From CAVTWY01 sp963738615 (GTDB lineage: Bacteria; Pseudomonadota; Gammaproteobacteria; Burkholderiales; Burkholderiaceae_C): DNA of 64,000 bases. The stretch spans positions 1,054,001 to 1,118,000 of the forward strand of contig CAVTXI010000019.1 of the NCBI GenBank assembly GCA_963738615.1. The letters are read 5' to 3'. The translations under genes and the position numbers were made by a program. Shown piece after piece: positions 1 to 9,499 of the stretch. Within the stretch, counting starts at the first letter, position 1; each line of letters starts with the position of its first letter. Below the pieces are notes generated by a model. That model was not told the origin of the DNA. It was given only the letters and a program-made list of their open reading frames with translations, and searched no databases.

Positions 1-214
1 CCACCTGGGCGCGCGCGGGCTGCGGCATCACCTCGACACCCATTGCCAGTTGCGACTGCAAGGCGCGCTCGAGCGGCGAGTGCGGCGGGAAGCCGACGAG
101 CGCGATGCTGCGAAACGGCATCGGCAGCGCGCCGCGCAGCGTGAAGCCGCAACCGGCCAACACCAACGCGCCGATGCCGCCGCTGGCGAGCACCGCGCGG
201 CGGCGCTGCACCAT
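1..214 (-). CDS. lptE: LPS-assembly lipoprotein LptE (partial, 3' end outside window)
   Basis: The first ~71 codons of an outer-membrane lipoprotein run off the left edge. The N-terminus has a basic start (MVQRRR), a hydrophobic stretch and a lipobox (LVLAGC) that puts the lipidated Cys near residue 22, followed by GFTLRGALPMPF, the usual start of mature LptE. LptE plugs the LptD barrel that delivers lipopolysaccharide to the cell surface. Its ATG overlaps the leuS stop by one base (TGATG), so the two are co-transcribed, and leuS-lptE is the standard order in Burkholderiales. Identification rests on the N-terminus and context only. Confidence 0.85.
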   Translation of the reverse strand, partial: MVQRRRAVLASGGIGALVLAGCGFTLRGALPMPFRSIALVGFPPHSPLERALQSQLAMGVEVMPQPARAQV

Positions 215-2869
215 CACACCGCGATGCTCACCAGGCGCCCCTTGACGACCTTGGTGAACTTCGGTTTTCTGCCTTCGCCGAACTTCACGAACTCGGGCGA
301 TGCAAGGGCAGCGGCGATGATGAAGTCGTCCGACGCGTCAGCCGGAACCTCGATCGTGCCGCGCGCCTTGCCGTTGATTTGAAGCACGAGCTTCACGCGT
401 GGCCCGCACCAGTGCAGCCTCGTCGACCACGGGCCACGGCGCGAACGCCAATTCGCCGAAGCGTCGACCGAGCGCAAGTGCGTCCCACAGCGCATAGGTG
501 ACGTGTGGCGCGGCCGGGTACAGCGCACGCAGCACGACGCCGAAGCACTCGCGCAACACCGCTGCGTCGGCCGGTGACGCATCCAACGTCGCAGCCTCGA
601 TCGCATTGAGCTGCTTCATCGCGCCCGAGATCACGGTGTTGTATTGCAGCCGGGCGTAGTCGGCGTCGATCTGGCGCAGCACCGTGTGAACCTCGCGCCG
701 CAGGTCGCGCGCGGCCTGCGACGCATCGTCCGGTGCCACGTCGTCCGCCGCGGCCACGACACGCTCGCGCAGCTTGTACGCCGTGTTCCACAGCCGCCGC
801 AGGAAGCGGTACGCACCTTCGGCGCCCGAGTCGGACCACGCCGCGCTCTGGTCGGGCGGGCCGGCAAACATGGTGAACACGCGCGCTGTGTCGGCACCGA
901 ACTTCGAAATGAACTCGCGCGGCTCGACCACGTTGTTCTTCGACTTCGACATCTTCTCGATGCCGCCCAGCAGCACCGGCAGACCATCGCTCTTCGCCTT
1001 GGCAGACACGGGCCCGCCGCGGTCGTCGTACGCGATTTCGACTTCGTTCGGATAGAACCAGCGCGTCTTGCCCGACCCGTCTTCGCGATAGAAGCACTCG
1101 TTCAGCAGCATGCCTTGCGTGAACAGGCGTGTGAACGGCTCGTCGAACGCGACCAGGCCCATGTCACGCATGGCCTTGGTCCAGAAGCGCGCGTACAGCA
1201 GGTGCAGCACCGCGTGTTCGATGCCGCCGATGTACTGGTCCATCGGGTTCCAGTAGGCATTGCGTGCATCGACCATCGCGCCGACCGAGTCAGGGCAGCA
1301 GTAGCGCATGTAGTACCAGGCCGAATCGACGAAGGTGTCCATCGTGTCGGTCTCGCGCCGCGCGGGCTTGGCGCAGCGCGGGCAGGCGACCTTCAGGAAC
1401 GCTTCGTGTTTGTTCAGCGGGTTGCCGCTGCCGTCGGGGATCAATTCCTCGGGCAGCACGACGGGCAGGTCCTTCTCGGGGACCGGCACGGTGCCACAAG
1501 CGGCGCAGTGAATGATCGGGATCGGCGTGCCCCAGTAGCGCTGGCGGCTGATGCCCCAGTCGCGCAGGCGCCAGGTGGTCTTCTTGTCGCCCAGCCCCTT
1601 CACGTGCAATGCCTTTGCAATGGCGTCGACCGCCTGCTGGTGCCTCAGGCCGCTGAAGTTGTCGGAGTTGATGACGACGCCGCGCGCCTTGTCGGCGTAC
1701 CACTCCTGCCAGCGGTGGTAGTCGTAGTGCGGCTCGCCGTCGACCGCGATCACCTGCGTGATCGGAATGCCGTACTTCAGCGCGAACGCGAAGTCGCGCT
1801 CGTCATGACCGGGCACGCCCATCACCGCGCCGTCGCCGTAGCCCATCAACACGTAGTTGCCGACCCAGACGTCGATCGGCTCGTCGGTGATCGGGTGCGC
1901 GACGGTCAGCCCCGTCTTCACACCTTCCTTCTCGCGCGTCGCCAAGTCGGCCTCGGCGGTGCCGGTGGCCTTGCACGCTTCGATGAAGGTCGCCAGCGCC
2001 GGGTTCGTCGCGGCGGCATGCGTCGCCAGCGGGTGCTCGGGCGCGACGGCGCAGAAGGTCACACCCATGATGGTGTCGGCGCGCGTGGTGAAGACCCACA
2101 TGAGTCCGTCGCCGATGGCCTCGCCGTTGCCGTCGCGGATCTCGTGCGGGAACGCGAAGCGCACACCTTCGCTCTTGCCGATCCAGTGCTCTTGCATCGA
2201 GCGAACGCGTTCGGGCCAGCCGTGCAGGTAGCCTGGTGCTTCCGGGTCGGCGACGTTGGCGAGCAATTCATCGGCGTACTTCGTGATCGCGAAGTAGTAG
2301 CCGGGGATTTCGCGGCGCTCGACGATCGCGCCCGAGCGCCAGCCGCGGCCGTTTTCGACCTGCTCGTTCGCCAGCACGGTCTGGTCCACCGGGTCCCAGT
2401 TGACGACCTGCGTGTGGCGGTACGCGATGCCTTTCTCGAGCATCTTCAGGAAGAACCACTGGTTCCACTTGTAGTACGCGGGGTCGCAGGTCGCGACTTC
2501 GCGTGACCAGTCGATCGCCATGCCCAGCGGCTGCATCTGGGCCTTCATCTCGGCGATGTTCTCGCGCGTCCACTTCGCGGGCGCCACGTTTTTCTCGATC
2601 GCCGCGTTCTCGGCCGGCAGACCGAACGCGTCCCAACCCATCGGCATCAGGACGTTCATGCCCTTCATGCGCAACTGCCGCGTCATCATGTCGTTGATGG
2701 TGTAGTTGCGCACGTGCCCCATGTGCAGCTTGCCGCTGGGGTAGGGCAGCATCGAGCAGGCGTAGAACTTCGGCTTGGCCGCGTCTTCGGTCACGCGGTG
2801 CATGTCCTTCGCGGCCCAGTGCCGCTGCGCGGCGGCTTCGACTTCGGCGGGGTCGTACTTGTCTTTCAT
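214..2869 (-). CDS. leuS: Leucyl-tRNA synthetase, frame interrupted near the 3' end
   Basis: Class I aminoacyl-tRNA synthetase that charges tRNA-Leu in the cytoplasm. The start MKDKYDPAEVEAAAQRHW is canonical. The HIGH signature appears as HMGH (about residue 49) and KMSKS as EKMSKSKNN; the CP1 editing domain lies between. The main frame reads through to about base 397, then gives nonsense (RATREARASN), while the next frame carries the expected C-terminal domain (KLVLQINGKARG ... VKGRLVSIAV) to a stop at 214. Removing one C near 397 joins both parts into one normal-length protein (about 884 residues). An essential gene is unlikely to be truly broken, so I read this as a one-base sequence error. 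lptE follows with a one-base overlap. Confidence 0.95.
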
Positions 2870-2937
2870 GGCGCAGCGATTGTAGGAGTCGACCTCCTGC
2901 GATCACCCTTCCTGCCGCGCTCGCAAGCGCCGCTGAA

Positions 2938-3381
2938 TCAGCGCGGCGACGAAGCGCTGGGCGCGGCCGTTGCAGTCTCGGTCACGAAGCCGATGCGCGT
3001 GAGCCCCGCTTGTTGCACCGTGCCGATGACCTCCGCCACGCGCCCATAAGGCACGCGCGCGTCCGCGCGCAGCTGCACCTCGGTTGCCCGGTCATTCTTC
3101 GCGGCATCACCGGCGCGCATCGCGAGCGTGGCGGTATCGACCACGTCGTCGCCGACTCGCAGCGTGCCCTGCGCGTCGATTGACACCGACAGCACCGACG
3201 GCGCGGTGCTCGGCGTGGCGACGTTGCTCTTCGGCAGCTCGAGCTTCAGGCTGCCGGCCAGCAACGGCGCGGTGACGATGAAGATCACCAGCAACACCAG
3301 CATCACGTCGATCAGCGGCGTCATGTTGATGTCGCTCATCGGTCGCGCGTCGAGCGGACGCTCGAGCCTGCCAAAGCTCAT
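2938..3381 (-). CDS. exbD: ExbD/TolR-family biopolymer transport protein
   Basis: 147 residues. One N-terminal membrane helix (about residues 22-43) follows the family signature SDINMTPLIDVMLVLLVIF, whose Asp (in PLIDV) is the proton-conducting residue. The rest is the periplasmic domain. With ExbB it forms an inner-membrane motor that uses proton flow to energise TonB- or Tol-dependent processes. Its ATG overlaps the stop of the upstream exbB-like gene by 4 bases. No tonB is next to it, so whether the pair serves TonB uptake or Tol envelope function cannot be decided here; the Burkholderiales order next to leuS and dapB is well known. Confidence 0.9.
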   Translation of the reverse strand: MSFGRLERPLDARPMSDINMTPLIDVMLVLLVIFIVTAPLLAGSLKLELPKSNVATPSTAPSVLSVSIDAQGTLRVGDDVVDTATLAMRAGDAAKNDRATEVQLRADARVPYGRVAEVIGTVQQAGLTRIGFVTETATAAPSASSPR

Positions 3382-4031
3382 GGCGCGGCCTCGGGCGCGA
3401 GTTCACGCAGGTCGTGGGCGAAGCCTTCCAGGTCAGCCTCGCGCGCCGCGATCCATTTGCCGAAGAGGTTGAAGGCCAGCACCGCGGGAATCGCGACTGC
3501 CAGGCCTGCGGCGGTCATGATCAGCGCCTCGCCGACGGGGCCCGCGACCTTGTCGATCGACAGGGTGCCCGACTGGCCGATGCCGACCAGCGCGTGGTAC
3601 ACGCCCCAAACGGTGCCGAAGAGTCCGACGAAGGGCGCGGTGCTGCCAATCGACGCCAGCATGACCTGCCCAAACTGCAGGTGACGCAGGCCCAGGTGCA
3701 GCGCGTCACGCAACCGGCGCGTGCGTTGTGAGCCTGAGTCGCCGCGGCCCTCGAGCGTGCCGGCACGTGGCGCCTGCGCGGCGGCGTCGACCAGCGGCAC
3801 CAGCACGCCTTCGCGGTCCATCGTGACCAGCCGCTCGCGACCGGTACGCCACGAATCGGCAGCCCAAAAGGCAGGAATCGCGCGCTCGAGGTCATGGCCC
3901 GAGCGGCGCAGCACCCAGACCTTCCAGACAATCAGCACCCACGAGACGATCGACATGACAAGCAGCAGCAACGCCACGCCGCGCGTGATTGCGTCGCCGT
4001 CGAGCCAGAAGTTCTGCAGGCCGTCGCCCAT
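3378..4031 (-). CDS. exbB: MotA/TolQ/ExbB proton channel family protein
   Basis: 217 residues with three predicted membrane helices: about 17-38 (VALLLLVMSIVSWVLIVWKV), about 125-150 (STAPFVGLFGTVWGVYHAL) and about 165-190 (ALIMTAAGLAVAIPAVLAF). The second helix carries the GLFGTVWG signature of the family. It forms the pentameric channel around ExbD dimers. It lies at the head of exbB-exbD (4-base overlap), 45 bases downstream of dapB on the same strand, so one dapB-exbBD transcript is possible. The name TolQ would be equally defensible. Confidence 0.88.
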   Translation of the reverse strand: MGDGLQNFWLDGDAITRGVALLLLVMSIVSWVLIVWKVWVLRRSGHDLERAIPAFWAADSWRTGRERLVTMDREGVLVPLVDAAAQAPRAGTLEGRGDSGSQRTRRLRDALHLGLRHLQFGQVMLASIGSTAPFVGLFGTVWGVYHALVGIGQSGTLSIDKVAGPVGEALIMTAAGLAVAIPAVLAFNLFGKWIAAREADLEGFAHDLRELAPEAAP

Positions 4032-4076
4032 GTCAGTGGGGCAGCGTGCGAAGCGAGCGTGGAAGCCGTTGCATCC

Positions 4077-4832
4077 TCAGGCAAAGCCCAGCACGTGGTC
4101 CATGCCGTAGAGGCCGGTGGACTTGCCCGCCAGGAAGCGCGCGGCGCGCAGGCTGCCGTCGACGTAGATCGCGCGGCTGGACGCGCGGTGCGTGATCTCG
4201 ATGCGGTCGTGCTCGCCGCAATACATCACGGTGTGGTCGCCGACGACGCTGCCGCCGCGAACGGCGGAGAAACCGATCGTGCCGGACTTGCGTTCGCCGG
4301 TCACGCCTTCGCGCGCGTAGACCGCGACGTCCGAGAGCTTCGTGCCGATCGACTGCGCGATCACCTCGCCCATCTTCAGTGCGGTGCCGCTGGGCGCGTC
4401 GACCTTGTGGCGGTGGTGGGCTTCGATGACTTCGATGTCGTAGTCGCCGGCCAGCGCGCGCGACGCCATCGCCAGCAGCTTCAGCGCCACATTGACGCCC
4501 ACGCTCATGTTCGGCGACATCACGATCGCGACGCGCTTCGCGTGCTCGGCAATGCGCGTTTTGTGCACGTCGTCGATGCCGGTGGTGCCGATGACTGCCT
4601 TCACGCCGAGGTCGGCGCAAGCCTCGAGGTGGGCCAGCGTGCCTTCGGGCCGCGTGAAGTCGATCAGGATCTGGGCGCCTGCCAGCCCCTGGCGGATGTC
4701 GCGGCCCAGGTCGAGGGTGCCGCTCAGCTCGAGGTCGCTTGCGGCGTTCACCGCGGCGATCAGCATTTGGCCCATGCGGCCAGAGGCGCCGGCCACGGCG
4801 ATGCGCAGCTTGTTGTTGGGCTTGTCGTTCAT
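4077..4832 (-). CDS. dapB: 4-hydroxy-tetrahydrodipicolinate reductase
   Basis: 251 residues, slightly shorter than E. coli DapB. It reduces 4-hydroxy-tetrahydrodipicolinate with NAD(P)H in the diaminopimelate/lysine pathway, which also feeds peptidoglycan. The N-terminal nucleotide-binding motif is VAGASGRMGQ; the substrate and catalytic region reads EAHHRHKVDAPSGTAL with the His pair and the Lys of the family. The start codon overlaps the bamE stop by 4 bases (ATGA), so translation is probably coupled with the outer-membrane lipoprotein gene upstream. Confidence 0.96.
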   Translation of the reverse strand: MNDKPNNKLRIAVAGASGRMGQMLIAAVNAASDLELSGTLDLGRDIRQGLAGAQILIDFTRPEGTLAHLEACADLGVKAVIGTTGIDDVHKTRIAEHAKRVAIVMSPNMSVGVNVALKLLAMASRALAGDYDIEVIEAHHRHKVDAPSGTALKMGEVIAQSIGTKLSDVAVYAREGVTGERKSGTIGFSAVRGGSVVGDHTVMYCGEHDRIEITHRASSRAIYVDGSLRAARFLAGKSTGLYGMDHVLGFA

Positions 4833-5419
4833 CGCGCGGGCTCGAGTGGCGGGTAGTCGCGTTTCACGCCACGGGCACCCTGTGAGGTGGTGGTTTGTGG
4901 GGCGGGCTGCGCAGCGGTTTGGGCTGGCGTGTCGCGCTTTGCAGCTGACAACGCGGCGCGTTCTTCGTCGGTCAGTTCGAGCTTGGGTACGGTGCGTGGC
5001 TTGACGTTGCTGATGCCGGCCACGAACTCCTGCTCGCTCGGCAGCTCAGGTGCTTCGATCGTCTTGACGACGTTGCCCGAAAAGCCGATGACGACGCTGC
5101 GTCGCTGCGCTTCGACACCCTTGCGACGCAGCGTGAAGGGGTAGTCCCAGCGGTCGGCGTGGAACATGTCGACAAGCATCGGCGCACCGAGGATGTCGCG
5201 CACCTGGTCTCGCGTCATGCCGGGTTTCAACTGCGCGAGTTGTTCGCGGGTGACGACGTTGCCCTGGACGATCTCGACCTTGTAGGGCGTGACTGATGAG
5301 ATCGCATCGGTCAGCAAGGGCGCGGCGCAACCTTGAAACAGTGCCGCGGTCAACACGACCGGGACCGCGAGTGCAGTCGCGACGCGCGTTGCGCGGGTCG
5401 CGCGAATGGAAGAATTCAT
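4829..5419 (-). CDS. bamE: Outer-membrane assembly lipoprotein BamE (SmpA/OmlA)
   Basis: 196 residues counted from the ATG at 5419. This start gives a short basic N-terminus followed by a hydrophobic run and a lipobox ending in FQGC. The BamE core follows: VTREQLAQLKPGMTRDQVRDILG, then MFHADRWDYPFTLRRKG. BamE is an accessory part of the Bam complex that inserts beta-barrel proteins. The C-terminus is longer than in E. coli and rich in Ala, Pro, Gln and Thr (about 40 residues), as is common in Betaproteobacteria. It is divergent from fur, 75 bases apart, the conserved arrangement in this order. Confidence 0.93.
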   Translation of the reverse strand: MNSSIRATRATRVATALAVPVVLTAALFQGCAAPLLTDAISSVTPYKVEIVQGNVVTREQLAQLKPGMTRDQVRDILGAPMLVDMFHADRWDYPFTLRRKGVEAQRRSVVIGFSGNVVKTIEAPELPSEQEFVAGISNVKPRTVPKLELTDEERAALSAAKRDTPAQTAAQPAPQTTTSQGARGVKRDYPPLEPAR

Positions 5420-5494
5420 GACCGCCCGGGCTCTATGATGGCTGCGGATTCTAGCCACCGGGGTGTCGCGACCCCACCCACACCGCGTCTTGCG

Positions 5495-5935
5495 ATGACC
5501 CACGCCGAAGACATCAAGAACACCGGCCTGAAGGCCACGGCGCCGCGCATGAAGGTGCTCGAGGCTTTTCAGGGCTCGGGGCAGCGCCACATGTCGGCCG
5601 AGGACGTGTACCGCGTGTTGATGAAAGAGAGCCTCGACGTGGGCCTGGCGACGATCTACCGCGTGCTGGCGCAGTTCGAGCAGGCCGGGCTTGTCACGCG
5701 CAACCACTTCGAGTCGGGCAAAGCGGTCTACGAGCTCAACGAGGGTTCACACCACGACCACCTGGTGTGCCTCGATTGCGGCCGGGTCGAGGAGTTTTTC
5801 GACGCACAGATCGAGTCGCGTCAGCGTGCTGTGGCTCAGGCGAAAGGCTTCGACCTCGCCGAGCATGCGCTGTCGTTGTACGGTCATTGCACGAAGAAGG
5901 ACTGTCCCCACCGAGCCGAAAGGCGCCGTGGTTGA
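5495..5935 (+). CDS. fur: Ferric uptake regulator Fur
   Basis: 146 residues. The ATG at 5495 (MTHAEDIKNTGLKATAPR) was chosen because it matches known Fur N-termini; in-frame ATGs further upstream would add an unsupported extension. The winged-helix domain contains GLATIYRVLAQFEQAGLV. The metal-binding part has HHDHLVCLDCGRVEEF (two Cys and the His cluster) and a second Cys motif near the end (GHCTKKDCPH). With Fe2+ it represses iron-uptake genes. It shares a 75-base divergent promoter region with bamE; I saw no convincing Fur box there. Confidence 0.97.
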   Translation: MTHAEDIKNTGLKATAPRMKVLEAFQGSGQRHMSAEDVYRVLMKESLDVGLATIYRVLAQFEQAGLVTRNHFESGKAVYELNEGSHHDHLVCLDCGRVEEFFDAQIESRQRAVAQAKGFDLAEHALSLYGHCTKKDCPHRAERRRG

Positions 5936-5947
5936 ACGCCCCGCGCG

Positions 5948-6901
5948 TCAGGCCTCGCCAGCGTCCAGTGCCCGCTTGTGGCGCTGGATGAATTCCTGAT
6001 AGGTGTCGATGCCACGCAGCTGCAAGATGGTGTTGCGCACCGCGGCTTCGACCAGCACCGCCAGGTTGCGGCCCGCGTCGACCGCGATCACGACCTTGCG
6101 CACCGGTACGCCCAAGATGTCCTCGTACATCGGCTCGTGCGGCAGGCGCTCGAAGTCGCGCTCCATCGTTTCCTTGCGAACCAGGTGCACGATGAGCTTG
6201 ACGCGCATCTTTCGGCGCACCGCGGTCTCGCCGAAGATTGCCTTGATGTCGAGCAGGCCAATGCCGCGCACCTCGAGCAGGTTGGCCAACAGTTCGGGGC
6301 AGCGGGCCTCGAGGCTGGTCTGTGAGACGCGATAGAGGTCGACCGCATCGTCGGCCACCAGGCCGTGCCCACGTGAAATCAGCTCGAGGCCGAGTTCGCT
6401 CTTGCCCAGGCCCGACTCGCCGGTCAGCAGCACGCCCAGGCCCAGGATGTCCATGAACACACCGTGGCGCGTGGTCCGATCGGCCAGCAGCGTTGCCAGG
6501 GACGAACGCAGCACGTCGATCACGTGGCCGGCGGGCTCGACGGTAACGAACAGCGGAATCTCCGCGCGATCACACATGGCCACCAGACGGTCGGGTGGCA
6601 CCTGAGCGTCGGCGACGACCAGCGCGGGTGGCTCGAGGGCAACGATGCGCGAGATGCGGCGCTCGGTTTCCTCGTCGGGGCCCTGGTTCAGATAGGCGAC
6701 TTCGCGCTTGCCGACGATCTGGACGCGGTAGGGGTGGATGTAGTTCAGGTAGCCGACCAAGTCGGCAGGCGAGCCGGCCTCGCGGATCGTCGCGTCGTCG
6801 AAGCGGCGTTTGGGTTGCGCATGTCCGGCGACCCACTCCCAGCGCAACGCGCCGCGATGGTCCTCGAACAGCGCTTCAGCGCTGATCGATTGGGGCTTCA
6901 T
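5948..6901 (-). CDS. hprK: HPr kinase/phosphorylase
   Basis: 317 residues. A bifunctional enzyme that phosphorylates and dephosphorylates a Ser in HPr-like phosphocarriers. The C-terminal catalytic domain has a Walker A loop GESGLGKSE, then HGLVADDAVDL and the HprK signature VRGIGLLDIKAIFGE. In Proteobacteria it works with the nitrogen-PTS (PtsN, NPr) and not with sugar uptake. It lies 9 bases downstream of ptsN on the same strand, so the two are probably one transcript. It converges with fur (12-base gap). Confidence 0.96.
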   Translation of the reverse strand: MKPQSISAEALFEDHRGALRWEWVAGHAQPKRRFDDATIREAGSPADLVGYLNYIHPYRVQIVGKREVAYLNQGPDEETERRISRIVALEPPALVVADAQVPPDRLVAMCDRAEIPLFVTVEPAGHVIDVLRSSLATLLADRTTRHGVFMDILGLGVLLTGESGLGKSELGLELISRGHGLVADDAVDLYRVSQTSLEARCPELLANLLEVRGIGLLDIKAIFGETAVRRKMRVKLIVHLVRKETMERDFERLPHEPMYEDILGVPVRKVVIAVDAGRNLAVLVEAAVRNTILQLRGIDTYQEFIQRHKRALDAGEA

Positions 6902-6910
6902 GAAGTGGGC

Positions 6911-7378
6911 TCAGGCCACCGGAAGCGGTTCCCAGTCCGCGATGAGCTTGTGCACCGCCTGCGGGTCCGTTTCGACCTTGAGTTGCTCGCGAAGATTGCG
7001 GTCCGACAGCATCTCGGCGATCTCCGACAGGATCTCGAGGTGGCGCTGTGTCGCGGCCTCGGGGACCAGCAGGAAGATCAGCAGGGCTACAGACTCTTCG
7101 TCAGGTGAGTCGAAGGCGATCGGCTGCTGCAGGCGCACCACAGCCGCATGCGGCTGCTTGAGCCCCTTGATGCGTCCGTGCGGGATAGCGACACCGTGGC
7201 CCAGGCCGGTCGAGCCGAGTCGCTCGCGCGCGAACAGGTTGTCGGTGACGGTGGCACGCGCGATCGCATGCTGGTTTTCGAACAGCACACCAGCGTGCTC
7301 GAAAGCGCGCTTCTTGCTGGGCGCCTCGACATTCAACATGACGTTGGACGAAGGCAGGATCGAGGCGAGACGGTTCAT
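6911..7378 (-). CDS. ptsN: PTS IIA-like nitrogen-regulatory protein PtsN
   Basis: 155 residues from the ATG at 7378 (MNRLASILPSSNVMLNVEA). An earlier in-frame ATG would add ten residues not expected in the family. The phosphorylated His lies in GLGHGVAIPHGR. EIIA-Ntr is the output protein of the nitrogen-PTS and controls potassium transport and other targets depending on phosphorylation. It sits between hprK and hpf, all on the minus strand; the 239-base gap to hpf contains a hairpin, so ptsN-hprK may have their own promoter. Confidence 0.95.
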   Translation of the reverse strand: MNRLASILPSSNVMLNVEAPSKKRAFEHAGVLFENQHAIARATVTDNLFARERLGSTGLGHGVAIPHGRIKGLKQPHAAVVRLQQPIAFDSPDEESVALLIFLLVPEAATQRHLEILSEIAEMLSDRNLREQLKVETDPQAVHKLIADWEPLPVA

Positions 7379-7575
7379 GCTGCGTTGCAGATGCATGCTG
7401 CGGTGCAAGAAGCGAGGCGCGCCAGAAGCGCGCCGTTGAAGAACGATTGCAAATCTATCGGAAGGATGCCCCTGGCGTCACTAGGCGTCGCACCCCAGAT
7501 CGCGTGCTCGAGGGGACCACGCGACGCACTTTCCCGCATTGCAACATTCAGAAGCCTCGAGACCTCGAAACGCGG

Positions 7576-7607
7576 GCGCGGCCCAGCGCGTTGACGCTGG
7601 GCCGCGC
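7576..7607 (-). terminator. Hairpin downstream of hpf
   Basis: A 13-base perfect inverted repeat (7576-7588 with 7595-7607) around a 6-base loop lies 11 bases after the hpf stop. No clear T-run follows, so it may act as an intrinsic terminator, an attenuator or a transcript-stabilising stem between hpf and ptsN. Confidence 0.6.
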
Positions 7608-7617
7608 GCTTGGACGT

Positions 7618-7962
7618 TCAAGCAGTGCCGTCGGTTTCGAGCCGCTTCGCGGCCACGTGGTGGTGGTTCTGGACCCGGTCCTTGTGACGGCAGACCTGGC
7701 GGTCGAGCTTGTCGACCAACTGGTCGATGGCGGCATAGAGATCTTCGTGGCTTTGCTCCACGAAGATGTCACGCCCTTTGACGTGCAATGTGACTTCGGC
7801 TTTCTGACGGCGTTCTTTCTCCTTCAGTTTTTCGATCGACAGCAGGACATTGATGTCGACCACCTGGTCGAAGTGCCGGTTTACGCGGTCGAGCTTCGTC
7901 AGCACATATTCGCGTAGCGCGGGGGTCACCTCGAGGTGATGTCCGCTGATCGTCAGGTTCAT
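7618..7962 (-). CDS. hpf: Ribosome hibernation promoting factor (long-tail variant not present)
   Basis: 114 residues from the ATG at 7962 (MNLTISGHHLEVTPALREYV). Sigma-54 modulation/YfiA family: it binds the 30S subunit and favours inactive 100S dimers in stationary phase. The family core VKGRDIFVEQSHEDLYAAIDQL is visible. The length fits short HPF; the C-terminal dimerisation domain of long HPF is absent. rpoN usually sits directly upstream in related genomes; here the upstream side instead holds the divergent corA. Confidence 0.92.
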   Translation of the reverse strand: MNLTISGHHLEVTPALREYVLTKLDRVNRHFDQVVDINVLLSIEKLKEKERRQKAEVTLHVKGRDIFVEQSHEDLYAAIDQLVDKLDRQVCRHKDRVQNHHHVAAKRLETDGTA

Positions 7963-8214
7963 GCACGCCTCCTTCTCGGATGTCGACACGGGGTGGGCGG
8001 CGACTGATCAAACGCCAAGACGTACAACCGATCGCCTGCGGACCAGTGTGCTACCGGGGACCGACTCAGGCAAGTGCGCTGGCCGTGCCCTTTTTCGTAG
8101 GACGGTCGTAAAACGACGACCGCTCGCAATGGTGCACTGCGCCATAATTCCGCGCACCTCCTCGAGGCGGCGTCTCGACGACGTGGCCGAGCTTGCGCGA
8201 AAGGCCCGCCCCGA

Positions 8215-9198
8215 ATGCTCAACGTCTTCACCCTCGACGGCGGCAAGCTGAAGGGTCGACTGGTCCAGCACGAGGCCGAAACCATCGCCGAGCTCGGCTC
8301 GGTGCAACCGGTCTGGGTCGATCTGGAATCGCCTTCGGTCGAAGAAAAGCGCTGGGTCGCCGAACGCTTCGGCGTCACGATCCCCGAAGGCGCGGTCGAC
8401 GACGACCTCGAAGAATCAGCCCGCTTCTACGAAGAAGACAACGGCGAACTGCACATCCGCACCGACTTCCTGGTCGAGACCAGCGACGAGCCCGTCAGCG
8501 CGCGCAACGTGCGCGTGGCGTTCGTGCTGCAACACAACATCCTGTTCTCGGTCCACGACGAAGACCTGCCGGTGTTCCGTCTGCTGCGCATGCGCGCGCG
8601 CCGCATCCCGGCGTTGATCGAAGACGCGAAAGACGTGCTGCTGAAGTTGTACGACGCCGACGCCGAATACAGCGCCGACGCGCTCGAAGGCATCTACGAC
8701 AAGCTCGAGGCCGTGAGCGCACGCGTGCTGAAGGAAGACATCAACGACCAGACCGCCGGCGAGGTGCTGGCCGCGATCGCGCGCGAGGAAGACTTGAACG
8801 GGCGCATCCGTCGCAACGTGATGGATACGCGGCGCGCGTTGAGCTTCCTGATGCGCAGCCGCCTGCTGAATGCCGAACAGTTCGAAGAGGCGCGACAGAT
8901 CCTGCGCGACATCGACTCGCTCGACTCGCACACCGCGTTCCTCTTCGACAAGATCAACTTCCTGATGGACGCCGTGGTCGGCTTCATCAACATCAACCAG
9001 AACAAGATCATCAAGATCTTCTCGGTCGCCAGCGTGGCACTGCTGCCGCCGACGTTGATCGCCAGCATCTACGGCATGAACTTCCGCCACATGCCCGAGC
9101 TCGATCAGCCCTGGGGCTACCCTTTCGCGATCGTGGTGATGGTGGCCAGCGTGGTCGCGCCGTTCGTCTACTTCCGGCGCAAAGGCTGGCTGAAGTAG
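8215..9198 (+). CDS. corA: CorA-family magnesium/cobalt transporter
   Basis: 327 residues. A long acidic cytoplasmic domain is followed by two C-terminal membrane helices. The first ends in the invariant YGMNF signature (SIYGMNFRHMPEL) and the second is followed by the basic tail FRRKGWLK. CorA forms a pentameric Mg2+ channel in the inner membrane. It is monocistronic: the divergent hpf is upstream and a strong hairpin overlaps its stop codon. Confidence 0.95.
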   Translation: MLNVFTLDGGKLKGRLVQHEAETIAELGSVQPVWVDLESPSVEEKRWVAERFGVTIPEGAVDDDLEESARFYEEDNGELHIRTDFLVETSDEPVSARNVRVAFVLQHNILFSVHDEDLPVFRLLRMRARRIPALIEDAKDVLLKLYDADAEYSADALEGIYDKLEAVSARVLKEDINDQTAGEVLAAIAREEDLNGRIRRNVMDTRRALSFLMRSRLLNAEQFEEARQILRDIDSLDSHTAFLFDKINFLMDAVVGFININQNKIIKIFSVASVALLPPTLIASIYGMNFRHMPELDQPWGYPFAIVVMVASVVAPFVYFRRKGWLK

Positions 9199-9224
9199 AG
9201 ACGGCCCGCATCGCGGGCCGTCTC
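9198..9224 (+). terminator. corA terminator hairpin
   Basis: A 12-base perfect inverted repeat (9198-9209 with 9213-9224) around a 3-base loop starts at the last base of the corA stop codon. The stem is very GC-rich; no T-tract follows. Confidence 0.7.
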
Positions 9225-9499
9225 GGATACAAGCCGCGCGCAGCGCCCCAGGACGAAACAAGGAGGGAGGGAGGAGGAGAATCTCCGCCCTGGGATTGCG
9301 TGCATCTTTCGATGCCAGGCTGCGCGTCGGGAAACCTCGCTGACACTCCAACGTGCCAGACTCCCGACAGAGGCGTTCAGCGCCCGAAAAGTTCCGCGGT
9401 GCCCTCGTTGTCCGCGCCGTTTTGTAAAAACACGTGACGCCCCGCACCGTGCGGGCCGTGCATGAAATCGATTCCGACGACTCGGGAAAGGACTGCTCG

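Noticed and set aside
644..2506. Long plus-strand reading frame opposite leuS (620 codons)
   Set aside because: Shadow of the leuS codon pattern in GC-rich DNA; no motif, very high Arg/Ala/His content.
5420..5494. Fur box in the bamE-fur intergenic region
   Set aside because: No convincing palindrome of the GATAATGATAATCATTATC type could be seen.
9440..9457. GC-rich palindrome upstream of the ferritin-like gene
   Set aside because: Short perfect palindromes are frequent at this base composition; position and lack of T-run give no clear role.
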